This document shows, piece by piece, positions 1 through 10,624 of a stretch of DNA of 26,121 nt (its first letter is position 1; the number at the start of each line of letters is the position of its first letter). A program made the position numbers and the translations under genes. The DNA lies in contig CAYQDR010000065.1 in the NCBI GenBank assembly GCA_964416315.1, positions 1 to 26,121 on the forward strand, given 5' to 3'. The notes under the pieces are model-generated. The model was not told the origin of the DNA and did not search any database. It saw nothing but the letters and a program-made list of their open reading frames with translations. This DNA comes from CAYQDR01 sp964416315 (GTDB taxonomy: Bacteria; Methylomirabilota; Methylomirabilia; Rokubacteriales; DASRDR01).

Positions 1-2
1 AC

Positions 3-866
3 CTGGCGCTCCTCCGCGGGACCGGCCCGGGCGGCCGGATCATCGAGCGCGACGTCGAGGCCTTCCGGGCGGGGCGCCAGCCGGCCCCCGCCGCGGGCCC
101 GGCGGTCCCGGCCGCCGCGGCGGCCCCGGCCCCGGCGGCCGCCGTCGCGCCGGTCCACCGTCCCGCCGTCGCGCGGCCCGCGGGGGAGTACGAGGACCAG
201 CCGCTCACCGCGATCCGCGCCGCCATCGCCCGCCAGATGACCCAGTCCAAGGGGCCCGTGCCGCACTTCTACGTGACGACCGAGATCGCCATGGAGCGGG
301 CGGTCGCCCTCCGCGAGGAACTCCAGGTGCTCGCCGGGGCCCCGAAGGTGACGTTCACCGACCTGATCGTGCGGGCGTGCGCGCTCGCGCTCGTCAAGCA
401 CCCGGGAGTCAACGCGACGTTCCAGGGACAAGCCATCCGGCGGTACCGGGCGGTGCACATCGGCATCGCGGTGGCGCTCGAGGACGGGCTGATCACGCCG
501 GTCCTGCGCGACTGCGACCAGAAGGCGCTCTTCCAGATCGCGACGGAGGCCCGGGACCTCGCCGAGCGCACCCGCGCACGGAAGCTCAAGGCGCAGGAGC
601 TCACGGGCGCGACCTTTACGGTCTCGAACCTCGGCATGTTCCCGGTGGACGAGTTCTCGGCCATCATCAACCCCCCCGAGGGGGCGATCCTCGCCGTCGG
701 CGCGATCGCGGAGAAGCCCGTCGTCGTCGGGGGACAGCTCGCCGTCGGCAGGCGGATGCGCGTGACGCTCTCCTGCGACCACCGGGTCATGGACGGGGCG
801 ATGGGGGCGCGCTTCCTCGGGGACCTCAAGGCGCTCCTGGAAGCCCCCTCGAGCCTGCTGGTGTAG
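3..866 (+). CDS. 2-oxoacid dehydrogenase E2 acyltransferase, 3' part (5' end outside window)
   Basis: This is the acyltransferase core of a pyruvate/branched-chain/2-oxoglutarate-type dehydrogenase complex, which moves an acyl group from lipoyl-lysine to CoA. The open frame enters from the left edge. It first encodes a peripheral-subunit (E3/E1) binding segment with the motif GTGPGGRIIERDV (about bases 18-56), then an Ala/Pro-rich flexible linker (about 80-190), then the catalytic domain. Near the C-terminus is the family active-site motif HxxxDG, seen as DHRVMDG with His at 780-782. The N-terminal lipoyl domain and the true start are missing because of the window edge, not because the gene is broken. 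An internal ATG at 237 falls inside the catalytic domain and is not the start. The stop is 4 bases before lpdA, so E2 and E3 are probably co-transcribed. Which 2-oxoacid is used cannot be told without E1. Confidence 0.93.
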   Translation: MALLRGTGPGGRIIERDVEAFRAGRQPAPAAGPAVPAAAAAPAPAAAVAPVHRPAVARPAGEYEDQPLTAIRAAIARQMTQSKGPVPHFYVTTEIAMERAVALREELQVLAGAPKVTFTDLIVRACALALVKHPGVNATFQGQAIRRYRAVHIGIAVALEDGLITPVLRDCDQKALFQIATEARDLAERTRARKLKAQELTGATFTVSNLGMFPVDEFSAIINPPEGAILAVGAIAEKPVVVGGQLAVGRRMRVTLSCDHRVMDGAMGARFLGDLKALLEAPSSLLV

Positions 867-870
867 CCCC

Positions 871-2271
871 ATGGCAGCCGAGCGCTTCGACGTCGTCGTC
901 GTCGGGTCGGGCCCCGGGGGCTATGTCGGGGCCATCCGGGCCGCCCAGCTCGGGCTCCGGACGGCGGTCGTGGAGGCCGAGCGGCCCGGGGGGGTGTGCC
1001 TGAACTGGGGGTGCATCCCGACGAAGGCGCTCCTCCGGAACGCCGAGGTGCTCCAGCTCTTCCACCGCGCGGCGGAGTTCGGCATCACCGTCGACAACCT
1101 CCGCGTCGATTACGCGGTCGCGCACCGCCGGAGCCGTCAGGTCGCCGACCGGATGTCCAAGGGCGTCGAGTACCTCTTTCGGAAGAACAAGATCGCCCTC
1201 GTCCCCGGCCGGGGCGAGCTCGCCGGCCCCGGCGCGGTGCGCGTCCACCCGGAGGAGGGCGGGAGTCCCCGGACGCTCGAGGCGCGGGCCGTGATGGTGG
1301 CGACGGGGGCGGAGCCGCGGAGCCTCCCCGGCATCACGATCGACGGCGAGCACGTCATCTCCTCCGACGAGGCGCTCCGGCTCGAGCGCCTCCCCAAGTC
1401 CGTGATCATCATCGGCGCGGGGGCGGTCGGGGTCGAGTTCGCAGACGTGTTCGCGGCCTACGGCGTCGAGGTCACGGTCGTCGAGGCGCTCCCGCGCCTC
1501 TTGCCGATCGAGGACGAGGAGATCTCGCGCGGCCTCCAGCGGAGCTTCGACAAGCGGAAGATCGGCGTGCGGACGGGGGCCACGGTGTTTGGCGCCAAGC
1601 CCAACCGGACCACGGTGAGCGTCGAGATCGACCAGGAGGGCAAGGCGGCGCGCCTGAGTGCCGAGTGCGTGCTCGTCGCCGTCGGCCGGGGGGCGAAGAC
1701 CCGGGGGCTCGGCCTGGAGACGCTCGGCGTCGCGATGGAGCGGGGGTTCGTGAAGGTGACGCCGCGCCTCGAGACGTCGGTCACGGGGGTCTACGCCATC
1801 GGTGACGTCGCGGGGCCGCCGCTCCTCGCCCACAAGGCGAGCGCCGAGGGGATCACCGCAGCCGAGGCGATCGCGGGCCACGCGACGCGTGGCGTGGACC
1901 CTCGCGCCGTCCCCAACTGCACCTACTGCCACCCGCAGGTCGCCAGCCTCGGGCTCACGGAGGCCCAGGCACGCCAGGAGGGGCACGCGATCCGGGTCGG
2001 GCGGTATCACTTCCAGGCCAACGGCAAGGCCCAGGCGCTCGCCGAGCCCGAGGGGCTCGTCAAGATCGTCGCGGCCGCCGAGACCGGGGAGATCCTCGGG
2101 GTCCACATCCTCGGGGCCGAGGCCACGGAGCTGATCGCCGAGTTCGGGCTGGGGAAGACCCTCGAGGCCACGGTCGAGGAGGTCGGCCACACGATCCACG
2201 CCCACCCGACGATGGCCGAGGCCGTGATGGAGGCGGCCCTCGACGCCATGGGCCAGGCGATCCATTTGTAG
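871..2271 (+). CDS. lpdA: Dihydrolipoamide dehydrogenase (E3)
   Basis: E3 is a flavoenzyme that reoxidises dihydrolipoamide on E2 and passes electrons to NAD+. The 466 residues match the family length. The FAD-binding motif GSGPGG is at residues 12-17, the redox-active disulfide CLNWGC at 43-48, the NAD-binding GAGAVG at 182-187, a second FAD motif near YAIGDV at about 308-313, and the C-terminal catalytic HPTMAE with His445 and Glu450. All key residues are present. The ATG at 871 starts 4 bases after the E2 stop. No strong ribosome-binding site is visible there, which fits translational coupling to E2. The gene is followed directly by a GC-rich hairpin (repeat copy 1). Confidence 0.97.
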   Translation: MAAERFDVVVVGSGPGGYVGAIRAAQLGLRTAVVEAERPGGVCLNWGCIPTKALLRNAEVLQLFHRAAEFGITVDNLRVDYAVAHRRSRQVADRMSKGVEYLFRKNKIALVPGRGELAGPGAVRVHPEEGGSPRTLEARAVMVATGAEPRSLPGITIDGEHVISSDEALRLERLPKSVIIIGAGAVGVEFADVFAAYGVEVTVVEALPRLLPIEDEEISRGLQRSFDKRKIGVRTGATVFGAKPNRTTVSVEIDQEGKAARLSAECVLVAVGRGAKTRGLGLETLGVAMERGFVKVTPRLETSVTGVYAIGDVAGPPLLAHKASAEGITAAEAIAGHATRGVDPRAVPNCTYCHPQVASLGLTEAQARQEGHAIRVGRYHFQANGKAQALAEPEGLVKIVAAAETGEILGVHILGAEATELIAEFGLGKTLEATVEEVGHTIHAHPTMAEAVMEAALDAMGQAIHL

Positions 2272-2276
2272 ATCCT

Positions 2277-2390
2277 CGGAGGGGGGCGGAGCCCCCCTCC
2301 GTTCAGACCGGCGCGCCTGCGCCGCGGCCCTTCCGGCGAAGCCGGACCATTCGCCCTTCGGCGAACGGCTCGGGCCTGCCTCCCCCCGAA
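2277..2390 (-). repeat. Intergenic multi-hairpin repeat, copy 1 (probable lpdA 3' end structure)
   Basis: A perfect 10-bp GC stem (2278-2287 with 2291-2300, loop GGA) starts 7 bases after the lpdA stop. It is followed by two more small hairpins (TCCGGC 2332-2337 with GCCGGA 2341-2346, and TTCGCC 2350-2355 with GGCGAA 2360-2365). The element ends in a C-rich block that reads GGGGGAGG on the minus strand. The closest relative is copy 3 (5113-5202), which has the same order of hairpins and the shared phrase CGGCTCGGGCCTGCCTCCCC. There is no U-tract, so if the first hairpin terminates transcription it is not a classic intrinsic terminator. Confidence 0.8.
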
Positions 2391-2397
2391 CGACGGA

Positions 2398-2448
2398 TCA
2401 GAAGGGGAACGTGACGAGCAGCAGGTGATCCTTCAGGGAGAGGGTGGC
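2398..2448 (-). other. Possible relic of an outer-membrane protein C-terminus
   Basis: Read on the minus strand this stretch encodes DATLSLKDHLLLVTFPF followed by TGA. The alternating hydrophobic pattern ending in Phe is typical of the last beta-strand of outer-membrane barrels. No start or body of a gene remains upstream, where repeat copy 2 follows. It may be a decayed gene end or chance, so confidence is low. Confidence 0.2.
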
Positions 2449-2463
2449 GTCTAGTCTAGCAGG

Positions 2464-2582
2464 ATGCTGAAAAAGTGCCGCAGCGTGCTACCCGTCCGCG
2501 CGGCTCGGTCGAAGCGCTCCGAGCGCGGGCTTTGCCCGCGCAACCCGGGGGAGGTTGGGAAGGGGGGCGGAGCCCCCCTCCC
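2464..2582 (+). repeat. Intergenic multi-hairpin repeat, copy 2
   Basis: The element starts with GCTGAAAAA, passes through a palindromic GCGCTCCGAGCGC (2514-2526) and an 8-bp stem with TTT loop (GCGCGGGC 2523-2530 with GCCCGCGC 2534-2541), then GGGGGAGGTT, and ends in a GC stem (2562-2568 with 2572-2578, extended by flanking pairs). The end hairpin lies 7 bases from the stop of the minus-strand YtxH-like gene. It is nearly the same as copy 4 (17788-17910) over the CGAAGCGCTCC...GCGCAA core and the end hairpin. The gap 2272-2589 holds copies 1 and 2 back to back and no convincing gene. Confidence 0.8.
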
Positions 2583-2589
2583 AGGATCT

Positions 2590-2961
2590 CTAGACGCCTT
2601 CCAGCGGCTCGTCCTTGCCGCGGAGCTTCGAGATCTCCTCGCGCATCGCCCCGCGTCCGGCCTCGAACGCGGCCCGGAGCTGTGCCGACTTCTCCTCGAC
2701 GATCTCGCGGCCCCGCCCGAGGTACTCCTGGGCGCGACCCTGGGCCTCGCCCACCGTGTCCTGCGCGCGCCGCGCGAACTCGGTGCCGCGCTCCTGGGCG
2801 CGGCGCGCCCAGTCGGTCCCTTTGTCGCGGAGGAGCTCGCGGGTCTCCTCCCCCGTCTTCGGCGTCAGGAGGAGCGCCACCCCGGCGCCGATGATGGCGC
2901 CCACCGCGATCAGCCCGAGGGCTCCGAGGAAGTTGAGGTCGCTGCGCACGTCGTCCGCCAT
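2590..2961 (-). CDS. YtxH-domain protein (small membrane-anchored)
   Basis: The 123-residue product has one N-terminal hydrophobic segment (about residues 12-32) running into GVALLLTPKTGEETRELL, the hallmark of the YtxH family, followed by a charged, Ala/Arg/Glu-rich helical tail with repeated heptad-like RAQE/RAQD units that probably form a coiled coil. Proteins of this family are small membrane-anchored, often stress-linked proteins with no assigned reaction. A strong ribosome-binding site (AGGAGG, 2971-2976) lies 9 bases before the ATG. It is 16 bases downstream of the DUF948-like gene and clearly in one operon with it, a common pairing. The exact role is unknown. Confidence 0.85.
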   Translation of the reverse strand: MADDVRSDLNFLGALGLIAVGAIIGAGVALLLTPKTGEETRELLRDKGTDWARRAQERGTEFARRAQDTVGEAQGRAQEYLGRGREIVEEKSAQLRAAFEAGRGAMREEISKLRGKDEPLEGV

Positions 2962-2977
2962 GGTCCTGCCCCTCCTG

Positions 2978-3355
2978 TCACGGCCGCTGGCCCAACCGAT
3001 GAATGAAGGCGTCCACGCCCTTCCGCACGCTCAACGCCAGGCCCACCACCTTCCCCACGGTCCCGAGGCTCCCCAGGAACCCCCCGAGCTTGCTCAGGCG
3101 CCCGAGCAGCTCCTGGACGTGCAGCAGGACCCCTTCCACCTCGCGCAGGTCACGCGTCGCCCGGTGGGCCAGCTCCCGGTGCTCCTCGAGCAGTGCGTGG
3201 ACCTGGGAAGCCAGGGGCCGGATCTCGCGCTCGACCGCGACGAGCGTCTGCTCGGCGGCCTGCGCCGTGCGCCGGAGCTGGAGGAGCGTCGGGATCGCGG
3301 CGACGACCAGCAGGGCGAACGCCAGGCCGGCGATCAGGGCGGCGGTGGCAAGCAC
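2978..3355 (-). CDS. DUF948-type membrane-anchored coiled-coil protein
   Basis: The 125-residue product starts at GTG (3353-3355). An N-terminal membrane segment (about residues 3-24, AALIAGLAFALLVVAAIPTL) is followed by a long amphipathic helix in which hydrophobic residues recur at heptad spacing, then a less polar Gly-rich end (GGFLGSLGTVGKVVGLAL). This is the layout of DUF948 proteins, which often sit next to YtxH genes as here. The function is not known; an envelope or stress role is inferred only from the pairing. The gene is first in a two-gene minus-strand unit and has its own promoter at 3406-3434, divergent from pccB. Confidence 0.75.
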   Translation of the reverse strand: MLATAALIAGLAFALLVVAAIPTLLQLRRTAQAAEQTLVAVEREIRPLASQVHALLEEHRELAHRATRDLREVEGVLLHVQELLGRLSKLGGFLGSLGTVGKVVGLALSVRKGVDAFIHRLGQRP

Positions 3356-3405
3356 GATTCGGAGCCCCTTTTCTCGGGAAGGGTGGCGTCCTGCGGCTGG
3401 GTCTT

Positions 3406-3434
3406 ACCGTAACAGACCGTCCCGGCCGCGTCAA
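3406..3434 (-). promoter_or_regulatory. Sigma70-type promoter for the DUF948/YtxH pair
   Basis: On the minus strand the -35 TTGACG (3429-3434) and -10 TACGGT (3406-3411) are separated by 17 bases. A TGT just before the -10 gives an extended -10 form. The predicted transcript start near 3399 leaves a leader of about 45 bases before the GTG. Confidence 0.55.
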
Positions 3435-3462
3435 ATTCCCGCTCCGGCCGGGGGCCCGCGCG

Positions 3463-3492
3463 TTGACGCTCGAAAGCCGACGCCCGTATAAT
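3463..3492 (+). promoter_or_regulatory. Sigma70-type promoter for pccB
   Basis: The -35 TTGACG (3463-3468) and a perfect -10 TATAAT (3487-3492) are 18 bases apart. The start point is expected near 3499, giving a leader of about 60 bases. The ATG at 3491 overlaps the -10 box, so it cannot be the start codon of the mRNA made here. This supports the downstream GTG at 3560. Confidence 0.8.
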
Positions 3493-3559
3493 GCCAACCG
3501 ATGTTTCACTCCGTCGAGCTCGCCTCTGCGGCGTCGGATCCGCGTCCCCGGGGGATCCC

Positions 3560-5110
<1,551 letters not shown>

Positions 5111-5112
5111 CT

Positions 5113-5202
5113 CGGAGGGGGGCTCCGCCCCCCTTCCGACGGCCCTTCTGGCAAAGCCAGACCGTTCGCTCTTCAGCGAACGGCTCGGGCCTGCCTCCCC
5201 CC
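5113..5202 (-). repeat. Intergenic multi-hairpin repeat, copy 3
   Basis: A GC stem (GGAGGGGGGC 5114-5123 with GCCCCCC from 5127, loop TCC) begins 3 bases after the pccB stop. Two small hairpins and the C-rich end block follow, in the same order as copy 1. Loop and stem bases differ between copies in a compensating way (for example TCTGGC/GCCAGA here against TCCGGC/GCCGGA in copy 1), which argues for selection on the paired structure. Confidence 0.8.
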
Positions 5203-5243
5203 GGGAGGGCAGCCCTGCTACAATTCCCGGGCAGAGGGCGGTG

Positions 5244-6907
<1,664 letters not shown>

Positions 6908-6911
<4 letters not shown>

Positions 6912-8752
6912 GCGGATCCGAGCGGCGCCGCCTCTTCCGCCCGCGGGCCGCGGCGGTCGCCGTCGCGCTGCTCCTCCTGCTCGCCCGCGGACCTGCGTCC
7001 GGGGATCTCCTCCAGGACCTCGGGGCCACCTTCGAGGGGGTTGCCCGGGAGCTCGGCGCGGCGTTCCCGAAGGTCGAGGTCCGCGTGGCCGCCGTCAGCG
7101 ACGCGGAGGTCCGGCTCGAGGGCGCGGGTGTCGGGGCGTTGCGCCCGGGCCTCGAGCTCGTCGCCTACCGGAAGGGCGAGCTCTTCCGCCACCCCGTGAC
7201 AGGCCAGCCGCTCGGGCACGCCGAGGACGAGGTGGCCACGCTCGCTGTCACCGCGGTCGCCCCGGATCACGCGACGGCGCGGGTCGTGGTGACGGAGCGC
7301 GGCCGGATCGCCGTCGTCGGGGACGGCGCCCGGATCACGGCGGGGCGGATTCCGGTCGCCGCGCTCCCCCCGCTCGGGGTCAGCGTCGAGGGCGAGAGCG
7401 AGCAGACGGCGCTCCTGCTCGTCGCGCGCTTCTCGGCGCTCCTCGAGAAGACCGGGCGCTTCCTCGCGGTGGACCCGCGGCGGGTGCTGGAGGTCGCGGG
7501 GCCGGGGGTCGCGACCCCGCCGACGCCGCTGGAGGTGGCGCGGCGGCTCGGGGGGCCGGCAGTCCTCAGCTCGCGCGTGGTCCAGGAGGGGCGAAGCCGG
7601 GTGCTCGAGTGGGCGTGGATCTCGGGCCGCACGGGGATCACGCTGATCACGGCGCGCACGCCGCTCGTCCGCGCCGCGTTCCCGCCGCGGTTCGCCTGGG
7701 AGCAGACGCCGGAGCTCGAGCGGCGCTACCCGCTCGAGGGGCCTGTCCGCGGGCTGGCGGTCGCCGACGTGGACGGGGACGGCCGGGACGACGTGGTCGT
7801 GGCGGACGACCGCGCGGTCACCCTGTACCGGTGGCAGCCGGGGGTGGGGCTGGTCGCGCTGGCGGGCGGAGAGTACCGGCCGGGCGGACTCGTGCTGTCG
7901 GTGGACGCCGCCGACGTCAACGGGAGCGGCCGGGCTCAGGTCGTCGTCGTGGACTGGGGGCTCGGGCAGGGCGTCCGCTCGCGCGTGCTCGAGCTCGCGG
8001 GCGAGCGGCTCCAGACGCTCTACGAGGCAAGCGGCCACTACCTCCGCGTCGTCCGGGTCGGGCGGGAGCCCTGGCTGCTCGAGCAGGCCATCGGGGCCCA
8101 GGATCCCTTCGATGCCGCGATCCGGCGGCTCGTCTGGCAGGGGGGGCGCTACCGGGCGAGCCTCACCCTCCGTGTTCCGGGTGGCGTGACCGTCTACGGG
8201 CTCGCGCTCATGCGCCTCACGGGGAGCCCGGAGCCCGACGTCGTCGCCCTGACCGCGGAGGACCGGCTGGCGGTCTGGACGGCGAAGGGGCAGCGGTTGT
8301 GGACCAGCGCCGATAGCTATGGCGGCACCGTCGTCACCTTCCCCTTCACCCCGGCGTTCGAGAGCCGGAGCCAGATCGAGATGGGTGGGCCCATCGGGCG
8401 GATCCTCGGGCGTGTGATCCCGCTCCCGGACGGTCCGGAGGGCCCGGAGATCCTCGTGTTCGAGAACCAGCTCCCCGTGGGGGAGCAGGGCCGGACGCTC
8501 CTGCCGCGTCTGACGCCGGTCCTGTTCACCCAGGGCCGGATCCACCGCCTCCGGTGGCAGGCGGGCGGATTCCTCCGGGTCTGGGAGAGCCACCCGACGG
8601 ACGGGTACATCGCCGACTTCGCCCAGGGGGACATCGACGGGGACGGCGCGCCGGAGGTGGTGGTGGGCGTCGTCCCCCGCGGCCTGACGCTCGACACCCT
8701 CAACCCGATCGCCCGGCCAAAGGGGCGCCTGGTCCTGTACGAGTTGCCCTGA
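6908..8752 (+). CDS. Secreted FG-GAP/VCBS-repeat beta-propeller protein
   Basis: The 614-residue exported protein has an N-terminal signal-like segment (Arg-rich start, then AAAVAVALLLLLARGPASG). A first domain of about residues 45-125, with phrases such as RPGLELVAYRKGELFRHPVTG and LGHAEDEVATLAV, resembles the C-terminal domain of FlgT-type proteins. A propeller follows from about residue 275. Calcium-loop FG-GAP motifs are seen at DVDGDGRDD (287-295) and DIDGDGAPE (575-583), with a weaker DVNGSGRAQ near 337. The likely location is periplasm or outer surface. The start is TTG at 6908, overlapping the mutase stop by 4 bases (TTGA); no better start precedes the signal segment. The sequence does not link it to the mutase. 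The role is unknown. Confidence 0.8.
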
Positions 8753-8818
8753 GGGAGGCGGCCCCAGCGGGGTCGCCCGGGGGGGTCGGAAGGACACCCG
8801 CTGTCAGGGAAAAAGCGC

Positions 8819-8848
8819 TTGACAGGGCTTCCCCGGGGGTGGTAGAGT
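8819..8848 (+). promoter_or_regulatory. Strong sigma70-type promoter for the porin gene
   Basis: The -35 is a perfect TTGACA (8819-8824) and the -10 is TAGAGT (8843-8848), 18 bases apart. The 16 bases AAAAAGCGCTTGACAG (8810-8825) are identical to those at the rRNA promoter (24938-24953). The transcript start is expected near 8855. Confidence 0.75.
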
Positions 8849-8854
8849 GAGCCC

Positions 8855-9052
8855 GCGTTTGTCGGAATTCTTTGGCATCATCCTCATTTAGCGTGCGTCT
8901 CGCGCAGCCCGAGGGGGGGTGGTGTGTCGGGCACCCAAGCGGTTATTCCGGCCGGTCAAGTCTCCGTCGACAACCCAACGGTCTCCTCCTAGCAGGGCAC
9001 ACAGCGGTTCGAGGGGTTGCCACCCCTCACAGCAGTCAACGGGAGGTGCAGG
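8855..9052 (+). promoter_or_regulatory. Long structured 5' leader of the porin mRNA
   Basis: About 198 untranslated bases lie between the predicted start point and the ATG. A 7-bp perfect hairpin (GAGGGGT 9011-9017 with ACCCCTC 9022-9028) stands 12 bases before the ribosome-binding site GGGAGG (9041-9046). A GGGTG/CACCC stem is possible at about 8917-8936. No known riboswitch consensus was recognised. Long leaders on porin mRNAs are often sites of small-RNA or stability control; that is inference here. Confidence 0.45.
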
Positions 9053-10495
9053 ATGAAGCGACTGGGGATGCTCCTCGCGGTAGGGGCCCTGGTTCTCGGG
9101 GTCGCCATGCCCGCCATGGCCCAGCAACCGCCCTTCACGGTGTCCTTCGGCGGCCAGATGCGGGTCAACGGCTTCCTCTGGAACAACGCCCGGGACTTCT
9201 CGGACACGGAGCCGGACGGAGCCGGGGGCACGCAATTCAAGGACAACGAGGCCTGGGCCCACGAGCGGTTCCGCCTGTACACGACGATCCAGTCGGCCGA
9301 CAAGAAGGCCAAGGCGGTGTGGGCGCTCGAGGTCGGCGACCTGGCCTTCGGGTCGGGCGGCGGCGGGTCCGGGGCGGAGTACGGCGGCAGCACGACGCGC
9401 GTGGGGCCGAGCTCCGGCGGCGGCCTCGGCAACGACGGCGCCAACGTCGAGACCAAGAACGCCTACCTCTGGTTCGAGGTGCCGGGGGTCCAGGGGGTGG
9501 ACGTCATCCTCGGCATGCACAACATCGTCTTCCTGGCGAGCCCCACGGGCGCGTTCATGGATGACGACGCGATGGGGATCCAGATCAACTTCAAATTCGA
9601 CCCGATCGACCTCCAGCTCTGGACGGCCAAGGCGGACGAGAACAACCGGTTTGACGCGGATGACAACGACTTCTACGTGGCCCGCCTCGGCGTCAACGTC
9701 ACCAAGGACACCCGGGTGACGGTCGAGGGAATGGTCGTCAACTCGCAGTGCTTCGCCCGCCGAGCACCGGTGGCCCCGGCCACCACGGGGACATGCGTCG
9801 ACGCTGACGTCGGCGACACGTTCTGGTTCGGTGGAACGGTCGGAACGAAGATCGCCACGATCAGCCTAGACACCACGTTCGTCTACGGCCAGCGCGCGCT
9901 CTTCTCCGCCGCGAACAACACGAACATCGAGGAGAAGGGGTGGGGGTGGCAGGGAACCGCGCGGATGCCGGTCGGGCCGCTCTCGACCTGGGTGCACTTG
10001 TGGTACACGACCGGCGACGAGAACCGGATCGTCGGCTCGCAGGCGTCGAAGGCCGTGACGGCCGGCTCCGGCCAGGCGTTCTCCACGGCGTCGAACACCA
10101 CGGCGCTGAACCGCGACTCGGACAAGCTGCCGGTGCCGATCGGCGGGGCCTCGTGGCTGAGCGCGCCGTACGTCGCGGAGTGGATGTCGGGCGCCCGGAC
10201 GACGGGTGACGTCTTCACCAACAACCCGCTCTACAACGACCCGACCGGCACGTGGGGTGCCGGTGTGTCGGGGACCTTCGCCGTGACGCCCGCCCTGTCG
10301 ATTGGCGGCGGGGTGGCCTGGGTCGGGGCCACCGAGGACAACGGCACCTTCGGCGACTGGATCATCGAGATCGATGCCGGCCCGACGTACCGGCTCAACC
10401 CGCAGCTCTCGTTCCAGCTCGTCTTCGCGTACCTCCTTCCCGACGAGGGCGACAACGCCTGGGCCGTGCTCTCGCGGGCGTTCTACGCCTTCTAG
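9053..10495 (+). CDS. Outer-membrane porin-like beta-barrel protein
   Basis: The 480-residue protein has a clear signal peptide (MKRLGMLLAVGALVLG... ending AMA at residues 21-23, cleavage before QQ). The mature part starts with FTVSFGGQMRVNGFLWNN and continues as alternating strands rich in Trp, Tyr, Gly, Asn and Asp, ending SRAFYAF with C-terminal Phe, the usual barrel-assembly signal. A Gly/Ser-rich loop (about residues 101-129) is probably extracellular. The likely role is a general or substrate-selective diffusion channel; the substrate is unknown. ATG 9053 is chosen over an upstream ATG at 9017 because it has GGGAGG 6 bases away and starts the signal peptide. A strong promoter, long leader and strong terminator make this a single-gene, probably highly expressed unit. 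Confidence 0.88.
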   Translation: MKRLGMLLAVGALVLGVAMPAMAQQPPFTVSFGGQMRVNGFLWNNARDFSDTEPDGAGGTQFKDNEAWAHERFRLYTTIQSADKKAKAVWALEVGDLAFGSGGGGSGAEYGGSTTRVGPSSGGGLGNDGANVETKNAYLWFEVPGVQGVDVILGMHNIVFLASPTGAFMDDDAMGIQINFKFDPIDLQLWTAKADENNRFDADDNDFYVARLGVNVTKDTRVTVEGMVVNSQCFARRAPVAPATTGTCVDADVGDTFWFGGTVGTKIATISLDTTFVYGQRALFSAANNTNIEEKGWGWQGTARMPVGPLSTWVHLWYTTGDENRIVGSQASKAVTAGSGQAFSTASNTTALNRDSDKLPVPIGGASWLSAPYVAEWMSGARTTGDVFTNNPLYNDPTGTWGAGVSGTFAVTPALSIGGGVAWVGATEDNGTFGDWIIEIDAGPTYRLNPQLSFQLVFAYLLPDEGDNAWAVLSRAFYAF

Positions 10496-10514
10496 GTCTC
10501 TTTCGGCCTGACGG

Positions 10515-10554
10515 AACGCCCCAGGGGGGCCACCCCCTGGGGCGTTTTGCTTTT
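10515..10554 (+). terminator. Intrinsic terminator of the porin gene
   Basis: A perfect 13-bp stem (10516-10528 with 10533-10545, loop 10529-10532) is followed by TTTTGCTTTT. It starts 20 bases after the porin stop. It is the only classic plus-strand rho-independent terminator seen in the window. Confidence 0.95.
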
Positions 10555-10624
10555 CCGCTTGATTCCCCGCGGGGCCGACCGGACAATGGGCCTCGACGCC
10601 ACGCGCGGCCCCGAGGTGACCCCG

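Noticed and set aside
826..2265. Long minus-strand frame opposite lpdA
   Set aside because: High-GC shadow frame with His/Arg/Asp-rich low-complexity translation; lpdA on the plus strand has all family motifs.
2464..3006. Plus-strand frames across 2464-3412
   Set aside because: They start in the repeat and run antisense through the YtxH-like and DUF948-like genes, which have proper ribosome-binding sites and family motifs.
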